Positions 21,675-33,837 of a DNA stretch of 64,000 nucleotides are shown one piece after another. How positions within the stretch are numbered: position 1 is the first letter of the stretch; the number at the start of each line of letters is the position of its first letter. Origin of the DNA: Fulvia fulva (lineage: Eukaryota; Ascomycota; Dothideomycetes; Mycosphaerellales; Mycosphaerellaceae); NCBI RefSeq assembly GCF_020509005.1, contig NC_063012.1, positions 1,860,001 to 1,924,000 on the forward strand. The letters run 5' to 3'. Below the pieces are notes generated by a model. That model had not been told where the DNA came from. It searched no databases and saw only the letters and a program-made list of their open reading frames with translations. The position numbers and the translations under genes were made by a program.

Positions 21675-23925
21675 ATGATGGACATTCCGGCGCACATCTT
21701 GGACGCTGTCCAGACCACAGACCTTTCACAATCGAAATCACTGGAGACGGGAAGCAGGACGTCCCGAACCTCGCCATTCTCTTCACGATTCCCTGGAATG
21801 ATACACGACGCACATTCTTCGGCAGAGGATGTATCAACGACGAGCGATTCCGACCAACATGGCTACCAGACCGATTTCACGACACCAGCTTCTTCAGACT
21901 CGAATTTCTGTCCAGGTGACATGCAGCCAGACGATGTGGAGGACTTCCGGGACCGCGAGTACCCTCAGCTCAAGGGCAAGACCTACCTGGACCACGGAGG
22001 CACGACGGTACGTTTGCTTGAGGTGACCAAGATCTACGTGACGTCGCTAACGTCTACAGCTCTACGCCAAATCGATGATCGAGGAGTTCTCGGCAGACAT
22101 GATCAGCAATCTCTATGGCAATCCACATTCGGCATCAACACCTTCCGCAATAGCTGGCCACCGCGTAGATGAGATACGCGAGCGTGCGTTACGTTTCTTC
22201 AATGCGGATCCGGAAGAATTCGATCTGGTGTTCGTTGCGAACGCTACTGCAGCAATCAAGCTTGTGATCGATTGCTTCAAAGACCACGCTGCCGCTAGCA
22301 ACACTCCTGTGTGGTACGGGTACCACAGAGACGCTCACACTTCACTGGTTGGTGTTCGTGAATCGACCAAGATGCATCGATGTTTCACCAGCGACGAAGA
22401 AGTGGACATCTGGATAAACAGTGGCGGTTTGGGTGGTCCTCGTGCAAGGCAGTTGGGTTTGTTCGCGTATCCAGGGCAGTCGAATATGACCGGTCGACGA
22501 CTGCCGCTAAGCTGGTGAGTTTCTCGTTCCTTGCTTGTTTGTGGACAGGTGATGTTAACGTTACGCAGGCCTAGCCGTATCCGCAAATCGTTCCACAAGG
22601 CCGCAACATATACTCTTCTGGACGCAGCTGCGCTTGCGAGCACAGCGCCACTTGATCTGGCTGACCCAGCGACGGCACCTGACTTTGTGGCACTCTCCTT
22701 CTACAAGATCTTTGGCTTCCCTAACATTGGCGCACTTATCGTACGGAAGGAGTCGGCGCACGTACTCGAGAGCAGGAAGTACTTTGGTGGCGGCACCGTG
22801 GAGATGATCATCTCCATCAACGACACATGGCATGCCAAGAAGGACACCTCGATACACGATCGACTGGAAGACGGAACCTTGCCATTCCACTCGATATTTG
22901 CTTTGGATCACGCCATGAATGCTCACGAACGACTATACGGGCCAAACCCGATGAAATTCATATCCATGCACACTGCGCAATTAGGCCGACAGCTCTATGA
23001 TGGCATTGCTGGTCTCAAGCATGCGAACGGGGCGCCGCTATGCCGTATCTACAAGGACGAAGCAGCTGTGTATGGCGATCCGTCTATGCAAGGGTCGACC
23101 ATTGCGTTCAATGTGCAAAAGTCAGATGGAACGTTGGTTGGATTTGAAGACGTGGAAGAAGCTGCAGATGAGCGCAACATCTACGTGCGTAGTGGCTCAC
23201 TCTGCAATCCTGGAGGCGTGGCAACATATCTCGGCTGGTCACCAGCAGAGATGAAAGCGGCTTATGCTGCCGGTCATCGATGCACCAACCCAACGCAGGT
23301 CATGCTAGGTAAACCGACAGGAGTTGTTCGTGTTAGTCTTGGTGCTATGAGCACGGCAGGAGACGTGAACATTCTCCTCCACTTTCTGGATGAGGTCTAC
23401 GTTGAGAAGACAATCGACCCACGATCAGCCACCACAGCACAGCACGCATCCATGATCTTCGCGCCAGCCAAGGACTCCGTCATCTCGACCACCTTCACGC
23501 CACCACCCCCACTTGACATCAGAGCAACCCGGAAGAACAGTTTCTTATCAGCAACAGGTACACCCAGCACCGCGAAGAGCTTCGACATGGGAGACTCGAA
23601 ATCATGGGAAGCCGGATCCGGCGCACCCCCGACACCAGACCGGATAGACATCGCCCGACCGAAGCTGCCACCATTTGTGCCAGCAGACTACGTAAAACTA
23701 CGAAAACCATGGGAAGCCGAAATGCGACAGAATGCCGCCAACTACGCGATGGAATTCAAAGTACGCGAACTCGAAGACGCCAGCATGTTCTCGCGGAACC
23801 CAACACCCAGCGTCAAAGCGAGGAGGTTCGGCCGCAGCGTCGTCAACCTCCTACGAACGAAGAGCCACGTCGGTGCGGGTGCGGATCAGAGGCATGACCA
23901 ACCACCCTTACCAGCACCAGCATGA
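21675..23925 (+). CDS. Molybdenum cofactor sulfurase-like PLP enzyme lacking MOSC (3 exons)
   Basis: Exons 21675-22007, 22060-22514 and 22569-23925 give 714 residues. Splicing restores YLDHGGTTLYAKSMIEEF and the junction PLSWPSRIRKSFHK, both characteristic of the aminotransferase class V domain of MoCo sulfurases. The PLP-lysine is expected in SFYKIFGFPN, and the persulfide cysteine in RSGSLCNPGG, which replaces the usual RTGCFCNPGAC form. MoCo sulfurase moves sulfur from cysteine to the molybdenum cofactor of xanthine-dehydrogenase-type enzymes. The first 95 residues are disordered. After about residue 545 the chain is low-complexity and Pro-rich, and no MOSC domain is visible, unlike full-length HxB/MOCOS. 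It may therefore be a stand-alone cysteine desulfurase-like paralogue. An alternative start is the adjacent second ATG. Confidence 0.85.
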
Positions 23926-26435
23926 TTGATCCCCTTGTCGCACCAACACTGTTTTCACATCACTGGTGGCAAATTTTGGCTGCATTCCGCGCTCGCAACT
24001 ATCACAAGGGAACAAGTGGCCCAACAGGTGTGTTTTTCCGGATGACAGGCCGCCAGCGTCGCCAATACCTCCCTTGGAGAAGCCACCGAGCCTTCCGAGT
24101 CTTCCGTCCCAGATGAAATCACAGAATGGTATGGAACGGGAACATATCAAAAACGTGGTTCAGGCGCTTGGGATGTTATCTTGGCACGTATCACTTCTAC
24201 TCTCTCACTCTGCTTTGTACTCTTTGTTGATGGGGCAATCATTGGTCTAGCATGGCGTTTTCAGGCGTTCTGATGTTGACTGTGTTGGGGAGGAAAAGAT
24301 TTTATTTTGTGGCAGAATCATGATACCAAAGGGGGCTGTAACGTTTATCTTCATATTGTCAACCATGTTCATACGGACGGCACAGGACCTGGCTGGGAGC
24401 GGGCAGAAGCTCTGTCGGGAGGAAGGAACATCTTGAGAAAGAACCTGGGCAGCCACGAGCTTCCACAAGAGGCAGCAGCAGTTTTTTTTGACACGGCAGC
24501 AAACATGTCACATGTACTACACAGCAGACTTTTGTACATATGCCGCAAGACACCCGGAAGATGATGGGGTGTGGAATTGGGCCATGAGGTGGCCGAGCAG
24601 AGCAGTATGCAGTATGCAGTATGCATTAATGGACGAGACTAGCAAGCAAAAAGATCCTTCGAACCCACTCACTTCCTCAATGCAACGGTGATGGCGTAGA
24701 CGTCTCGGATTCGGGCGTCTATGATGAGCTGTCAAAGCATGTATCCGTGGCGGCTTGCGTGTTTGACAGGTACGAATCGAGGCAACAAACACGCAATCAT
24801 ACCGGAGGACAGGTGAGGTGCCGTCTGGTACTGTATCCTTGAGGATAGCCACACGATGGGCGGCCACGAGACAGCTCTAACGCCCTGCCCTGCAGGTATC
24901 CGTTCATCAGACCAAAGACCGGAGGACCAAGTGCGCTCATGATGAAAGCTCTGGAAGCGCCATTGTCTTCGATTGATGATGCGCGTCGCCGTCGAACTTG
25001 ACGGAACCGTTTATTGTCATGCCATGTCTGGGCGGAAGGGAAGGCGTTGCCATGATCCACCTCCGATTGTGGATCGTTGCACACACCGCTGATCCCTTGG
25101 GCGGTTTATGTCGGCACCCAGACAGCGGGAACATACTGCAGCGGCACTACGCCGAGCGCGCATACGGCCCGATGCTGGGAAGCATGCAACGCACTGATTA
25201 CCAGGTCGGTGGATAGGTGCATCTCTTTCGTGCTCCACTCCACCAGGAGCTGGCTTGTGGATCCGTCGTGTCGTGGCACAGTGGCACGAGTGGTCACGAT
25301 CAGAACGCAAGCTACGCAAGGGTGCCCTGGTCGTTTTTCTCGCCACCGGACTCCACCACATGACCTCACCCGGCGGTTGCAGTTGTTACACGGCGGATCT
25401 GTCATACGACAATCGAAGGACAGCAAATTGAGCATTCTGGTTTCCCCATCGACTGGAAAAGTTGACCTCATCGCCCTGTCGTCAAACCAGGTGAAGTCGA
25501 TTTTGTCAAATCCGGCTCATCATCCCTTCCGGGAACCAGGACCATCTCTCAAATCTTGACTCGAGCACATGGCGCCAATGTCGCAAGCAAACACCGTGCC
25601 ACGCCTAGCAGACAAGGAAATTCCTGTCACTGTTGTGATTTCATTACACTTTCCTGTGTCGTTTCAGATGACGCCATCCGGCCGAGATGTTTCCGCTCAG
25701 AGAGAGTCAAAGCCAGGGGAAGGAAAATCAAATGCGTGTTCTTGGCCACATTCGGGGACTCGAAGTTTGAAGATGGCGATGGTTCTAACTTCTACGCGCA
25801 CCTGTGGCTGCTCTCCCATGTGGTATAGGGCGGTCGTACTATCGGAAACGAGGAATATCCATCAAGCCGAGTTTTCCCAAGCAGAAGCTGGTGGCGTTGG
25901 CGGAAGGCAGCCCGGCAGGCGTCGTGAATTGGATGTTGGGCGATTGGGATTCGGTGACCACCGCTCTGGGTATGTTACCTGTTACCGAGCTCGAGAATAC
26001 GTCTAGAATCGTGTCAGTCGTGGTGATCATACCTGAGTGGATCTCGCAAGGCGAAGTGATCTCGCGTGCGAAGCGTGAGATGTGATTGCCATGTTGCGTT
26101 GGTCTTGCAGCGGCCTCGCGGCTTCATGGTGTGATGGTGTAGTGGATCGACCGAATGACCCGCGCAGGGCAGCTTGAAACACATCGAATTCTCGGAGGTT
26201 TCGATGGGATCTCCTTCTCTGCAAGTTGTACTTGATGCGAACATATGATCGACGCGGGCCTGCCCAACAAGTTCATCAGTCGTGTCTACGAAACTTTCCA
26301 TGGTGGCGAATCGCGAAAAGGGTCAGTTCAAGGCTGAAGGTTCCGCATCACCGCAGCCTCGCGGCTTTCGCAAGGCAAAGATCTAGTCGGGAAGACTATG
26401 CTGATCGTTCTTTGCAGCTGCTGCTATATCGAAGC
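23926..26435. other. Gene-free convergent spacer
   Basis: A 2.5 kb region between convergent genes. A small tandem repeat (AGTATGC units, about 24603-24625) is present. The longest frames, such as one at about 25569-26006 on the plus strand, have a composition unlike the neighbouring genes and no conserved motif. I support no gene. Confidence 0.5.
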
Positions 26436-28496
26436 CTACTCAAAACTTTCGATGTTCTCCGCGGTGTATTGACCCGGATGGACGACAATACCTATAAAAA
26501 ATTAGCGGAGGCATTAGGACTCATGTCAAATACGGTGAACTTACCAGCGGTGCGGTTGTTTACTGTGCCGTCGTAGTCATTGCCGTTGGTGGCGTTGTTG
26601 AGGGTATAGTTGGCAAAGCATGCAAAGTCGTAATTCGCCAGCTCCATGTTTTCATACTGACTGGCCAAAAAGTTGTCCATCGGGCAGAGACCATCGGTTC
26701 GGCCTTGACATTTCCCACCGCGAATCGTGTCTAGTGGCACAATGCCATTGTTCAGTCGCATCTGAGGGAGTGCAAAGTTAGCATACTTTGGAGGTCATGC
26801 TGCACAGCTGTACGCTGAGTAGCAAAGGGGCGTGTCTGGAGCCACTTACACGAACGAACTTGTGCGATGCATTCGCCGCATCATATCCGTACTGCGTTGG
26901 GTAGTACTGCGTTCTGCTGTTGCGCTGCACCATTGGGTTGGGCTCTGCACAACCGATGACTTCCGTGATCAGACGAGCGCCGAACGGTGTTATGCGGGAC
27001 AGGATGAAGTGACGGTCTGGGTTCGGTGGGTAGGTCGAAACATCAGGATGGTCACGGTAATAGTCGACTGACATCGATGTGAGCAGCGAGACGATGATGT
27101 CGTCGTGCGTAAAGTCGGCGTAGAATGGTATGTCCAGAGGAAAGTCCGCAGCATTGTCTGTGATGGTGCTGTTGACGCTGCTGTTGCTGCTGGTGATGTA
27201 CTGCTTCGTCAGGCGAGCAATGAGCTGTGGAGATCTGGTCAGCTTGATGTACGTCGTCTACCTCTACGAGAGCCCTTACCTCCTGCTGATATCCAAGACC
27301 CTGCGCCCGTCCAGTCGGATTACCCCAGGCATAGTCATAGTAGTACTCAATGTCCAGAGTCTGCTCAAACCCAGTCCACTCATCGGCAGTGAACAGGTCA
27401 CAGAAGTCGCTCGTGCCTATGTATCCAATCTCGTAGGCACAGAGCGATTGCATGGCGTACTATCGGATCCAGTCAGCATCTGCGGAAGACAATAGGGCTG
27501 AGCAGTACCTACCGTGTCGTTGACGTTGAGCTTGAGACCTTTCGGTACATACTTCTGCAGCCGAGCAGTTGCTGGTCCAAGATAACGGGAAACGTATTGG
27601 TAGAATAGGAGGTTGTCGCCAATATATCTGCGGCATTGTCAGCACATATGGCCGCCCCAAGACGCAGCCGATACCTGTTAGCCACCCACCCAACATCCGC
27701 AACCAAGTCCCGGAAGCAAGAGTCATACGATGCCAGAGTATTATTCTCAGTGCCACCCTCTGGAATCACCACAACATCAAACAACGACCCATTCCCAAAA
27801 GCACTAAGCGTAGGATCAACAGCCTCATAGAACGAAGGGCCAAAGAACCCCAACGCCCAAGAAATCTGCGAGTTCTGAATCCTGCTCTGGCCCGTAGTCC
27901 TCAACACCGGCTTCGGCCTCGCAGTCCCATTGGCATACGACCCATTGTACTGCACCTGGCCAACAGAGGCATTGTACAGAAGACGCCCATACTGGTTCCA
28001 GAACTGGACACCGCTCGCAAACTCCGTGGTCGCTCCAAGTCCGGTAAGGTACGATTCGCCCATGCGGTACTCGTAGCTCTTGAGGAAAGACAGTGGGCCT
28101 TTGAAGCGAGCGTTTGGATGCGCCTTGGTGAAGTTCAGGATTTTTGCAGCGAAGCGCTCATCGTTTATCCCGTCGTCGAAGTAGCTGGTCGGGAAGCGCT
28201 GGGAGTGTCTTTGCAAGGTATGGACCTGCTCGACCTGACATCCATCCGGCAGGCCGACGTCTTGTACACCAAAGACATCGGCGGGATTGTCGCGGTAGGT
28301 GGAAATTTGGCCTGAGGGTTGTCAGTGGTACGTCTCTCACGTGGTGTTGTTAGTGAGAGGCTTCACCCCAATGCTGCGAGATAACATTAATATCAGTCAA
28401 CAGCGTCTCATCCCTCGACGTCTCCTTCCCGTGTTCACGACTAGCCTCCACATGCGTCAACGCCAACAAGGCCAATGTACTCGCGGAAACAAGCAT
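26436..28496 (-). CDS. Secreted histidine acid phosphatase / phytase-type (7 exons)
   Basis: Exons 28496-28367, 28311-27675, 27627-27513, 27459-27280, 27224-26850, 26761-26545 and 26491-26436 give 569 residues, with all six introns GT-AG and all phases consistent. A signal peptide (MLVSASTLALLALTHVEA) is followed by WGQISTYRDNP, then FGVQDVGLPDGCQVEQVHT and the active-site block LQRHSQRFPT. The RHGxRxP motif is therefore RHSQRFP here. The proton-donor HD is in YADFTHDDIIVSLL near residue 430. Many N-x-S/T sites fit a glycosylated extracellular enzyme. The family hydrolyses phosphomonoesters including phytate; the exact substrate is not readable. The last exon (IVVHPGQYTAENIESFE) was added because of a GTAAGT donor in the penultimate exon and a TTTTTATAG acceptor. 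Confidence 0.9.
28338..28343. promoter_or_regulatory. CACGTG motif in phosphatase intron 1
   Basis: The palindromic Pho4/NUC-1-type binding site CACGTG lies in the first intron of the acid phosphatase gene. It may be chance, since a given hexamer is expected about once per 4 kb. Confidence 0.3.
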
Positions 28497-28769
28497 TTCG
28501 ATGAAGAAAGATGATGTGGAGATACCAGCTGCAGCAGGTGGCAGCGATCTTGGCCAGCTCTTATGCTTTGCTCACCCAAGCGTGGGCCAAGCGTGGACCA
28601 CCAAGTTTTCTCGCGAAGCAAACGACAATCTGGCCGCTTAGCCCACTGCAGATAAGGCCGCCTCCATGCGATTTGCTGAGAGATTGAGATAGCATGTCTT
28701 ACGGCAGAAGTTCTGCCGGAGTGGTCGTCATGCCGTGAGAGTTCGTCGGGAGGAGCCGTGCAAGGATGC

Positions 28770-28775
28770 CACGTG
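28770..28775. promoter_or_regulatory. CACGTG motif upstream of the acid phosphatase
   Basis: A CACGTG lies 274 bases upstream of the phosphatase start codon. In yeast and Neurospora this is the core site for the phosphate-starvation activators Pho4 and NUC-1, which induce acid phosphatase genes. The role here is inferred from position and target type. Confidence 0.4.
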
Positions 28776-28953
28776 TGCCGGGCATTGGCATTGAGTTTGA
28801 GGTGAACGGATATGCTTTCTCAATGCCGTTGATGAGCTTGTTGCTGACGAGGCTGTGGGGTTGTAGGATTGCTTCGTAGCTGACGATGATAGCAGCGGCG
28901 CCGTTTGGCAGACAGTCTCTCCATGATGTCAGGCGAGTCGAAGGAGCCTTGGT

Positions 28954-28987
28954 TGTCGAGAGCTGTCGAGAGCTGTCGAGAGCTGTC
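28954..28987. repeat. Tandem 10-bp repeat (TGTCGAGAGC) x3
   Basis: Three perfect ten-base units, plus part of a fourth, lie in the promoter-proximal spacer of the acid phosphatase gene. Confidence 0.9.
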
Positions 28988-29361
28988 AACGATAATCCCT
29001 CCATGATGAAGGAACAAGAAGGCGACCAACGTAGAACCTCTGTTGTTTGCTTTCCACTATACATACCCGCTGAACCCAGATGGTGACCATCGACTAAACG
29101 TACATCAACACGTTCCCTTCCCATTCCTGTTCTCTCGCAAGACTATTTTCTTCCCTCTGCCCTCTTCCATCATGCGGAGAACGACATGCCTGAGAGATTA
29201 CCAAGAGAGCCACCCAAGTCAGAAGATGTGTCCCAGTTTCCGTGAATCGCTTCCTCAGCATTATCTTCTCACCCGGAGTTCCCGCCCTCATCGGTCACTA
29301 CAACTTGCAACACAAGTCAACGGCTTAGATGTGCCTTCCACAGCACACAACATCATAAACC

Positions 29362-31706
29362 TCAAACCTCCCGGTCATTCTTCTTCTTCTTCCCACGCTT
29401 CTTCCTCTGTTTCTTCTTACCACCATCACCACCACTTCCACCTTGGCCATCACCGTTCGGGAAATCCTTCCCCTGCGAGTTCTCGTTGTCGCCATTGGTG
29501 CTTCCCTCGTTACCAGTGTTGCCCTCTTCACTGCTCGACGTCATCTCCAGCACCGTCTTCTTCATGCCACCAACATCAACAGTCGTCTCGGTGATGCTGC
29601 CAGAGCGCGTAGCTAGGCGCTTCTTCGAGCGGTCAAGTGAAGGCGAGTCCGGGAGATCGCCGACTTCGTCATCCTCTGCGCCGTCGCCGACGACAAGTTT
29701 CTCAGGCAGTGCCAGCGGTTCTGGTTCCTGCTGGCGGTGCTGATCTTGCTCATTGTCGGCGTCGTTTGCATGGTCGTCTTCAGGTCTTGATATCGTGTTC
29801 TCTGCCGCGATTCTGCTCGCTTCTTGCGCTGACATGCCTTCACTGGCTGACATGCCTCTGGCTCTCTGTTGTGTTGGCGAGTCCATGGTACCATAAACTG
29901 CTGCCGCACCACCACTCGAGCTCTTACCCCGTAACGAGTCGACTTCTGCAGATTCGGTTGCTTCAGCAATAGGTGAAGGCTGCTGTTTTGGGCTCAAGAT
30001 TTCAGTACCAGTAGTGGTGGCCTTGTTCTCAGGTATCGTGCCAACTCCAGGTTTGATCTTGACCGAGCTGAATTTCGTTGTTCGAGGGTGCGCAGCCGCG
30101 TTGCTTGGTCCCAGGTGCTTCAGGTGTTCCATCACATCTGATGCGTTACTTCGCACTGGCACAGTCTTGCCCACCTCCCGAGTCGAGTCTGATGCCGCAC
30201 TTGACTTCCTACGCATCAAGAATGTGGTCTGGCCATTCGCAAGACTCGGTCGTTTGCTGTCCCTCGTGTCCTTCTTAAGCAGTGGCTCGTTTTCGGTCGC
30301 TTCCTTGCCATCGTCTTCGTCCCCGCTCACTGCGTGATCACGCTCAGCAGCGAATTGCTTCTTCCCGAATCTCGTTTTGGGCGCAGGAGCCATTCGGCGG
30401 ATAGCTTTGTGTACATCCACGAAGACGTCGGACTCATCGATGATCTCCTCGCCAATCAACTCCTCAATAACATCTTCCAGTGTGACAACGCCAACTGCAC
30501 CCTTGTCTTGGCCGGGGAAGTCTGAGACTAGCACCATGTGACTCTTGCCTTCCTGGAAGAAGTTGATAATGTCCAGACAGGAGGTGCGCGGTGCTGTCTC
30601 TGGAAGTGTCGCCAGCGCAAAGTCGCGAACTCGCTTGGCATCCTCTGGATCATAAGTGATTAAGATCTTGACCAACAGCATTCCCACAAAGTTTCTCGGG
30701 TTGTCTGGAGCATAAATCGGTATCCTCGAATATCCTTGAGACAAGATCGTGTCCATCATTCGCTCGTCCAGGACAGTGTCCGCACTCATGGTGAAAACAT
30801 CCTGCATCGGGGTCATGATGTCTCCAACAGCCTTCTCCTTCAGGTCCAGCACACTGTTGATGATCGTCACCTCATCATCCATAAGACCGTCTCTTTGCGT
30901 CAATGCCTTCTGCTTGTGCAGACTGACCAGCGTCTTCAGTCCTGCCTTCTTGTACATTGTACCATGATCTTCACCAAGAATCCAGTCGAGGAGTTTCGCA
31001 GTAGGCCAGGCCACGGGACTCATGACCCACATGAGCCCAAGAACCAGAGGCGCGCAGTACGCTCCAATAGAGAGTCCATAGCGCACACAGACAGATTGAG
31101 GTGCAACTTCGCCGAAGATGACTGCCACAAACATTAGCACACTATCTTCAACCCCGTATCCCCCCTCGAAGAAGTGAACATGCCAATCAAAACAGTACTG
31201 CTAACAACCGCCGGCCACCCACCACCAAGACTTCGATCGAGCACAATAGGCAACGTCTCGTTGGTGATGACATTGCTCAGCAGCAGCGTAACAAGCACCC
31301 AATGTTTCCCCCTGCCCAGCAACCTCAACACCCTCGCCGCATGTCTCTTCTCTGCTCCCTCTCCTGATGTCGCTATCACCTGCAGATATGTCTCATCCTG
31401 CCCCATCAACGCGATCGTAAGACCAGCGAAAACACCACCCAGCAGGACCAGTGCTACCGCCACGCCAAGGTATATCCATAACGACGGGTCGTCGGGGTCC
31501 TTGGGGAGGTCATCGTCACCTTGGTCGGCGAACGTGGAGAGGATAGGTGCCGCGGAGGCGAGGGGGAGGAGCAGTAAGCGGGCTGCCACCAGGACGGCGG
31601 GTCTCAAGGTCGCGAAAGCATATTGTTGAGGTGAGCGCGCGGCGGACGTTGTCGCGTAGCGCTGGGGGTGTTGTTGGTGCAGGTGCAGACCTGCCAACAT
31701 AGACAT
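29362..31706 (-). CDS. MAM3: Mam3/CNNM-type DUF21-CBS membrane protein (2 exons, GC-AG intron)
   Basis: Exons 31706-31184 and 31121-29362 give 760 residues. The start is the first ATG ([10 protein letters not shown]); the longer frame begins only at GTG. An N-terminal hydrophobic segment is followed by the DUF21 membrane domain ([50 protein letters not shown]) and a pair of CBS domains ([20 protein letters not shown] to [20 protein letters not shown]). A long acidic and basic disordered tail ends in a lysine-rich [13 protein letters not shown] cluster. Yeast Mam3 is a vacuolar membrane protein in manganese homeostasis; CNNM relatives transport magnesium. The 62-base intron begins GCATGT rather than GT, yet this splice alone yields the conserved [22 protein letters not shown] alternative gives a 38-base intron and a poorer fit. 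Confidence 0.88.
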
Positions 31707-32520
31707 ACGAGCCTCTCCAACGCCGCGCACCTTCGTTCGGTCACGAGCTGTGGTACTTGTTGGTGAGATGCTGCGTGGGAGTCTGTTTGTGGGTGAGAAG
31801 TGCTGCTCCTTTGTTTTCGCTGCCCACACCACCGACGACGGAATGCTGTGGTGCACGATGCAAAGTGGTATTATGTGGGTGGAAGAGATGCAAACGCAGA
31901 CGCAGACGCGCGGATGATTTGGGAGAGTGTGCAGTTGTCGGATGCCGCAGTGATCTTCTTCGTTTAGACTCCACTCTCACACACGAAGCGATGCAGCTAT
32001 GACGGGATGGAGACTTGACTATCAGCACGTTGGAAGCTGCGGTCCGGACAAACTCAATTCGAAGGAATCTTCTGCTCGTCCTCGTCCTTGACTGCTTACG
32101 ACAATACTGTCATTCGAGTACACATACATGTGCATGCTATCGTGCCTTCGTAGTGGTGTGCTGAGATGGTTCTGAGTGTGCGGCACACTGATGAGCTCAT
32201 CCCAGCAAACGACGGGGATTGAGCGCCTGCGTTAAGCCGTCCACACTGGTGCTGTCGTCACGCATATGCCTCTCTTGGCCGGTGCGGAATGAAGACACTC
32301 AACACTGATCTATCCGACGACATGAAGAAGCGCTCAATACAAACACTGCATACTGTACTCCTATACACCATCAACACCGCGCCGAGTGCATTCAATACAT
32401 GTACTCCATGAACCCCGCTTTCCTGGTAGCATATCCCTGGTATCATATAAAATTGGCGCGCCGCAACCTCAGGCAGAGCATTGTCAAAGCAAATGCACGA
32501 GCAGAAGCCACGCAGAGCTC
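31707..32520. other. Spacer upstream of MAM3
   Basis: It lies between two minus-strand genes and should hold the MAM3 promoter and the 3' end of the BSD gene. A short frame on the minus strand just upstream of the MAM3 ATG is continuous with MAM3 but lacks an ATG. No other element was recognised. Confidence 0.45.
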
Positions 32521-33837
32521 TCACTCCCAATCATCGTCGCTCTCGTCGTCCTTCTTCGCAGCCTCCTTTGGACTTCCCTGCGCACGACTAGTAGCACCAG
32601 AGACCACATCGTAGCTGGCATCCGAATCGGCGACACTCTTATTCTCGTCGTCGCTTCGTCGGGGCTCATTAGGCTTAAGGTGGGCGGTCGTGGCGGGAGC
32701 TGGAGCGTTCAGGGTGGTTGTCGATTCCGAAGCTTTGCTGTTGGTCGCATGAGGTGGCTGCGGTGTGGACGACTCTTCTTCATCGTCGTCGTCCCATGCC
32801 ACCTCCTCTTCAGTGTCTGCTGTGGCACCTACAGTCGCAAATGTCAGCATAAGAGCTAGTCAAGCCGTTTCAAAGAAACACTCACCCTTCAGCACCTCCT
32901 TCCTCTTCTTCTCGTCCTCTTCCACAGCTTTCCGCAAGAAATAGTATCTGCTCCAGAAAGTCTTGTACTCGACCTTCTCTGGAACAAGCTTCTCCATGGC
33001 ACGCCTGAGCTCCTCGTACTGCTCTAGATCTGTAGCTATAGCTTCGGTCTTCTTCTCAGCATCGAAGTCCTGCTCCCACGTCTTCCACTCCTCGCCTTCC
33101 GGATCTTCCGTGAAAGAGCTCGCGGTGGTGTGGATAGCGTGCAGTTGTGCGTCTAGTCGTGTCGTATGGAAAATCTTCTTGCCCGTGCCTGGCTCCTGTG
33201 TCTCGAACAATACTTCGCTACCGGCCTTAATCTCATCGTCGTCCGGCGCCGAGATGGTGACCGCATCTCGAAGGAAGTTCCTAACATTGCTGCCGAATTT
33301 CAGCAATGCTTCGTCCGCCGCATCTTCTGCCTTTTGCAAGTCTTTTAGCCTGCTCACAGCAGTTGCTCTCAGACTCGCAACCAAGCTTCCAGCTTCCTTC
33401 ACAATATCAGCCGGTAGGCTCTCTGGCTTCGTTGCACCATCATCATCTTTCGCTTCTCGCTCCGCGCCTGTGGTCGTGATCTTGGGAACTGCCTCTTCGC
33501 CCGGTATTTGAGCTTCAGGACCAGCCTCGGCATTCAGTGTCATGCCTCTTGTCCTTTGCACGACCTGTTCCCTCAGACTGCTAAGCCCCTTCGTTGCTTG
33601 TTCTGATGCTTCCGTGGCTTCCTTTTGTAGATCTTGCACGAAGGTTTCTCCTTGCTTCCGCGCCTGTGAGAACCATCCTCCTAGCCTTGCGCCCCATGGT
33701 GAAGCTGACACAGCCTTGAAGGCTTCGGAGAACTCGGCGTTGAGGTTGGATTGTGTCTGACTGTTGCCTGAATCGGCGTCGCGTTTCTGATCGGGAGTTA
33801 AGGCTTCTTCTTGTATGTGGTCATAAGCTACATCCAT
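32521..33837 (-). CDS. BSD-domain protein, Dos2-like (2 exons)
   Basis: Exons 33837-32886 and 32828-32521 give 419 residues. I start at [13 protein letters not shown], the form I expect in fungal members, rather than an ATG 27 codons upstream. The N-terminal part holds amphipathic helices ([21 protein letters not shown] and following). The BSD domain, roughly residues 245-310, contains [10 protein letters not shown] and the paired aromatic and basic signature [21 protein letters not shown]. The intron (GTGAGT donor, GCTGAC branch, TAG acceptor) leads into an acidic tail ([10 protein letters not shown]) ending DDESDDDWE. Yeast Dos2 is the closest named relative I recall; its role is poorly defined. 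The BSD call is firm, the Dos2 link moderate. Confidence 0.85.

Larger units (their letters stand above)
28497..29361. other. Phosphatase promoter / MAM3 3' region
   Basis: This spacer separates two genes on the minus strand. It contains the CACGTG site and three tandem ten-base units at about 28954-28987. No gene is supported. Confidence 0.5.

Noticed and set aside
25569..26006. 145-codon plus-strand frame in a long spacer
   Set aside because: Composition is unlike neighbouring genes, a second frame overlaps it and no motif or splice partner was found.
27569..28315. 248-codon plus-strand frame across the acid phosphatase
   Set aside because: It overlaps well-supported minus-strand exons and introns and has no motif.
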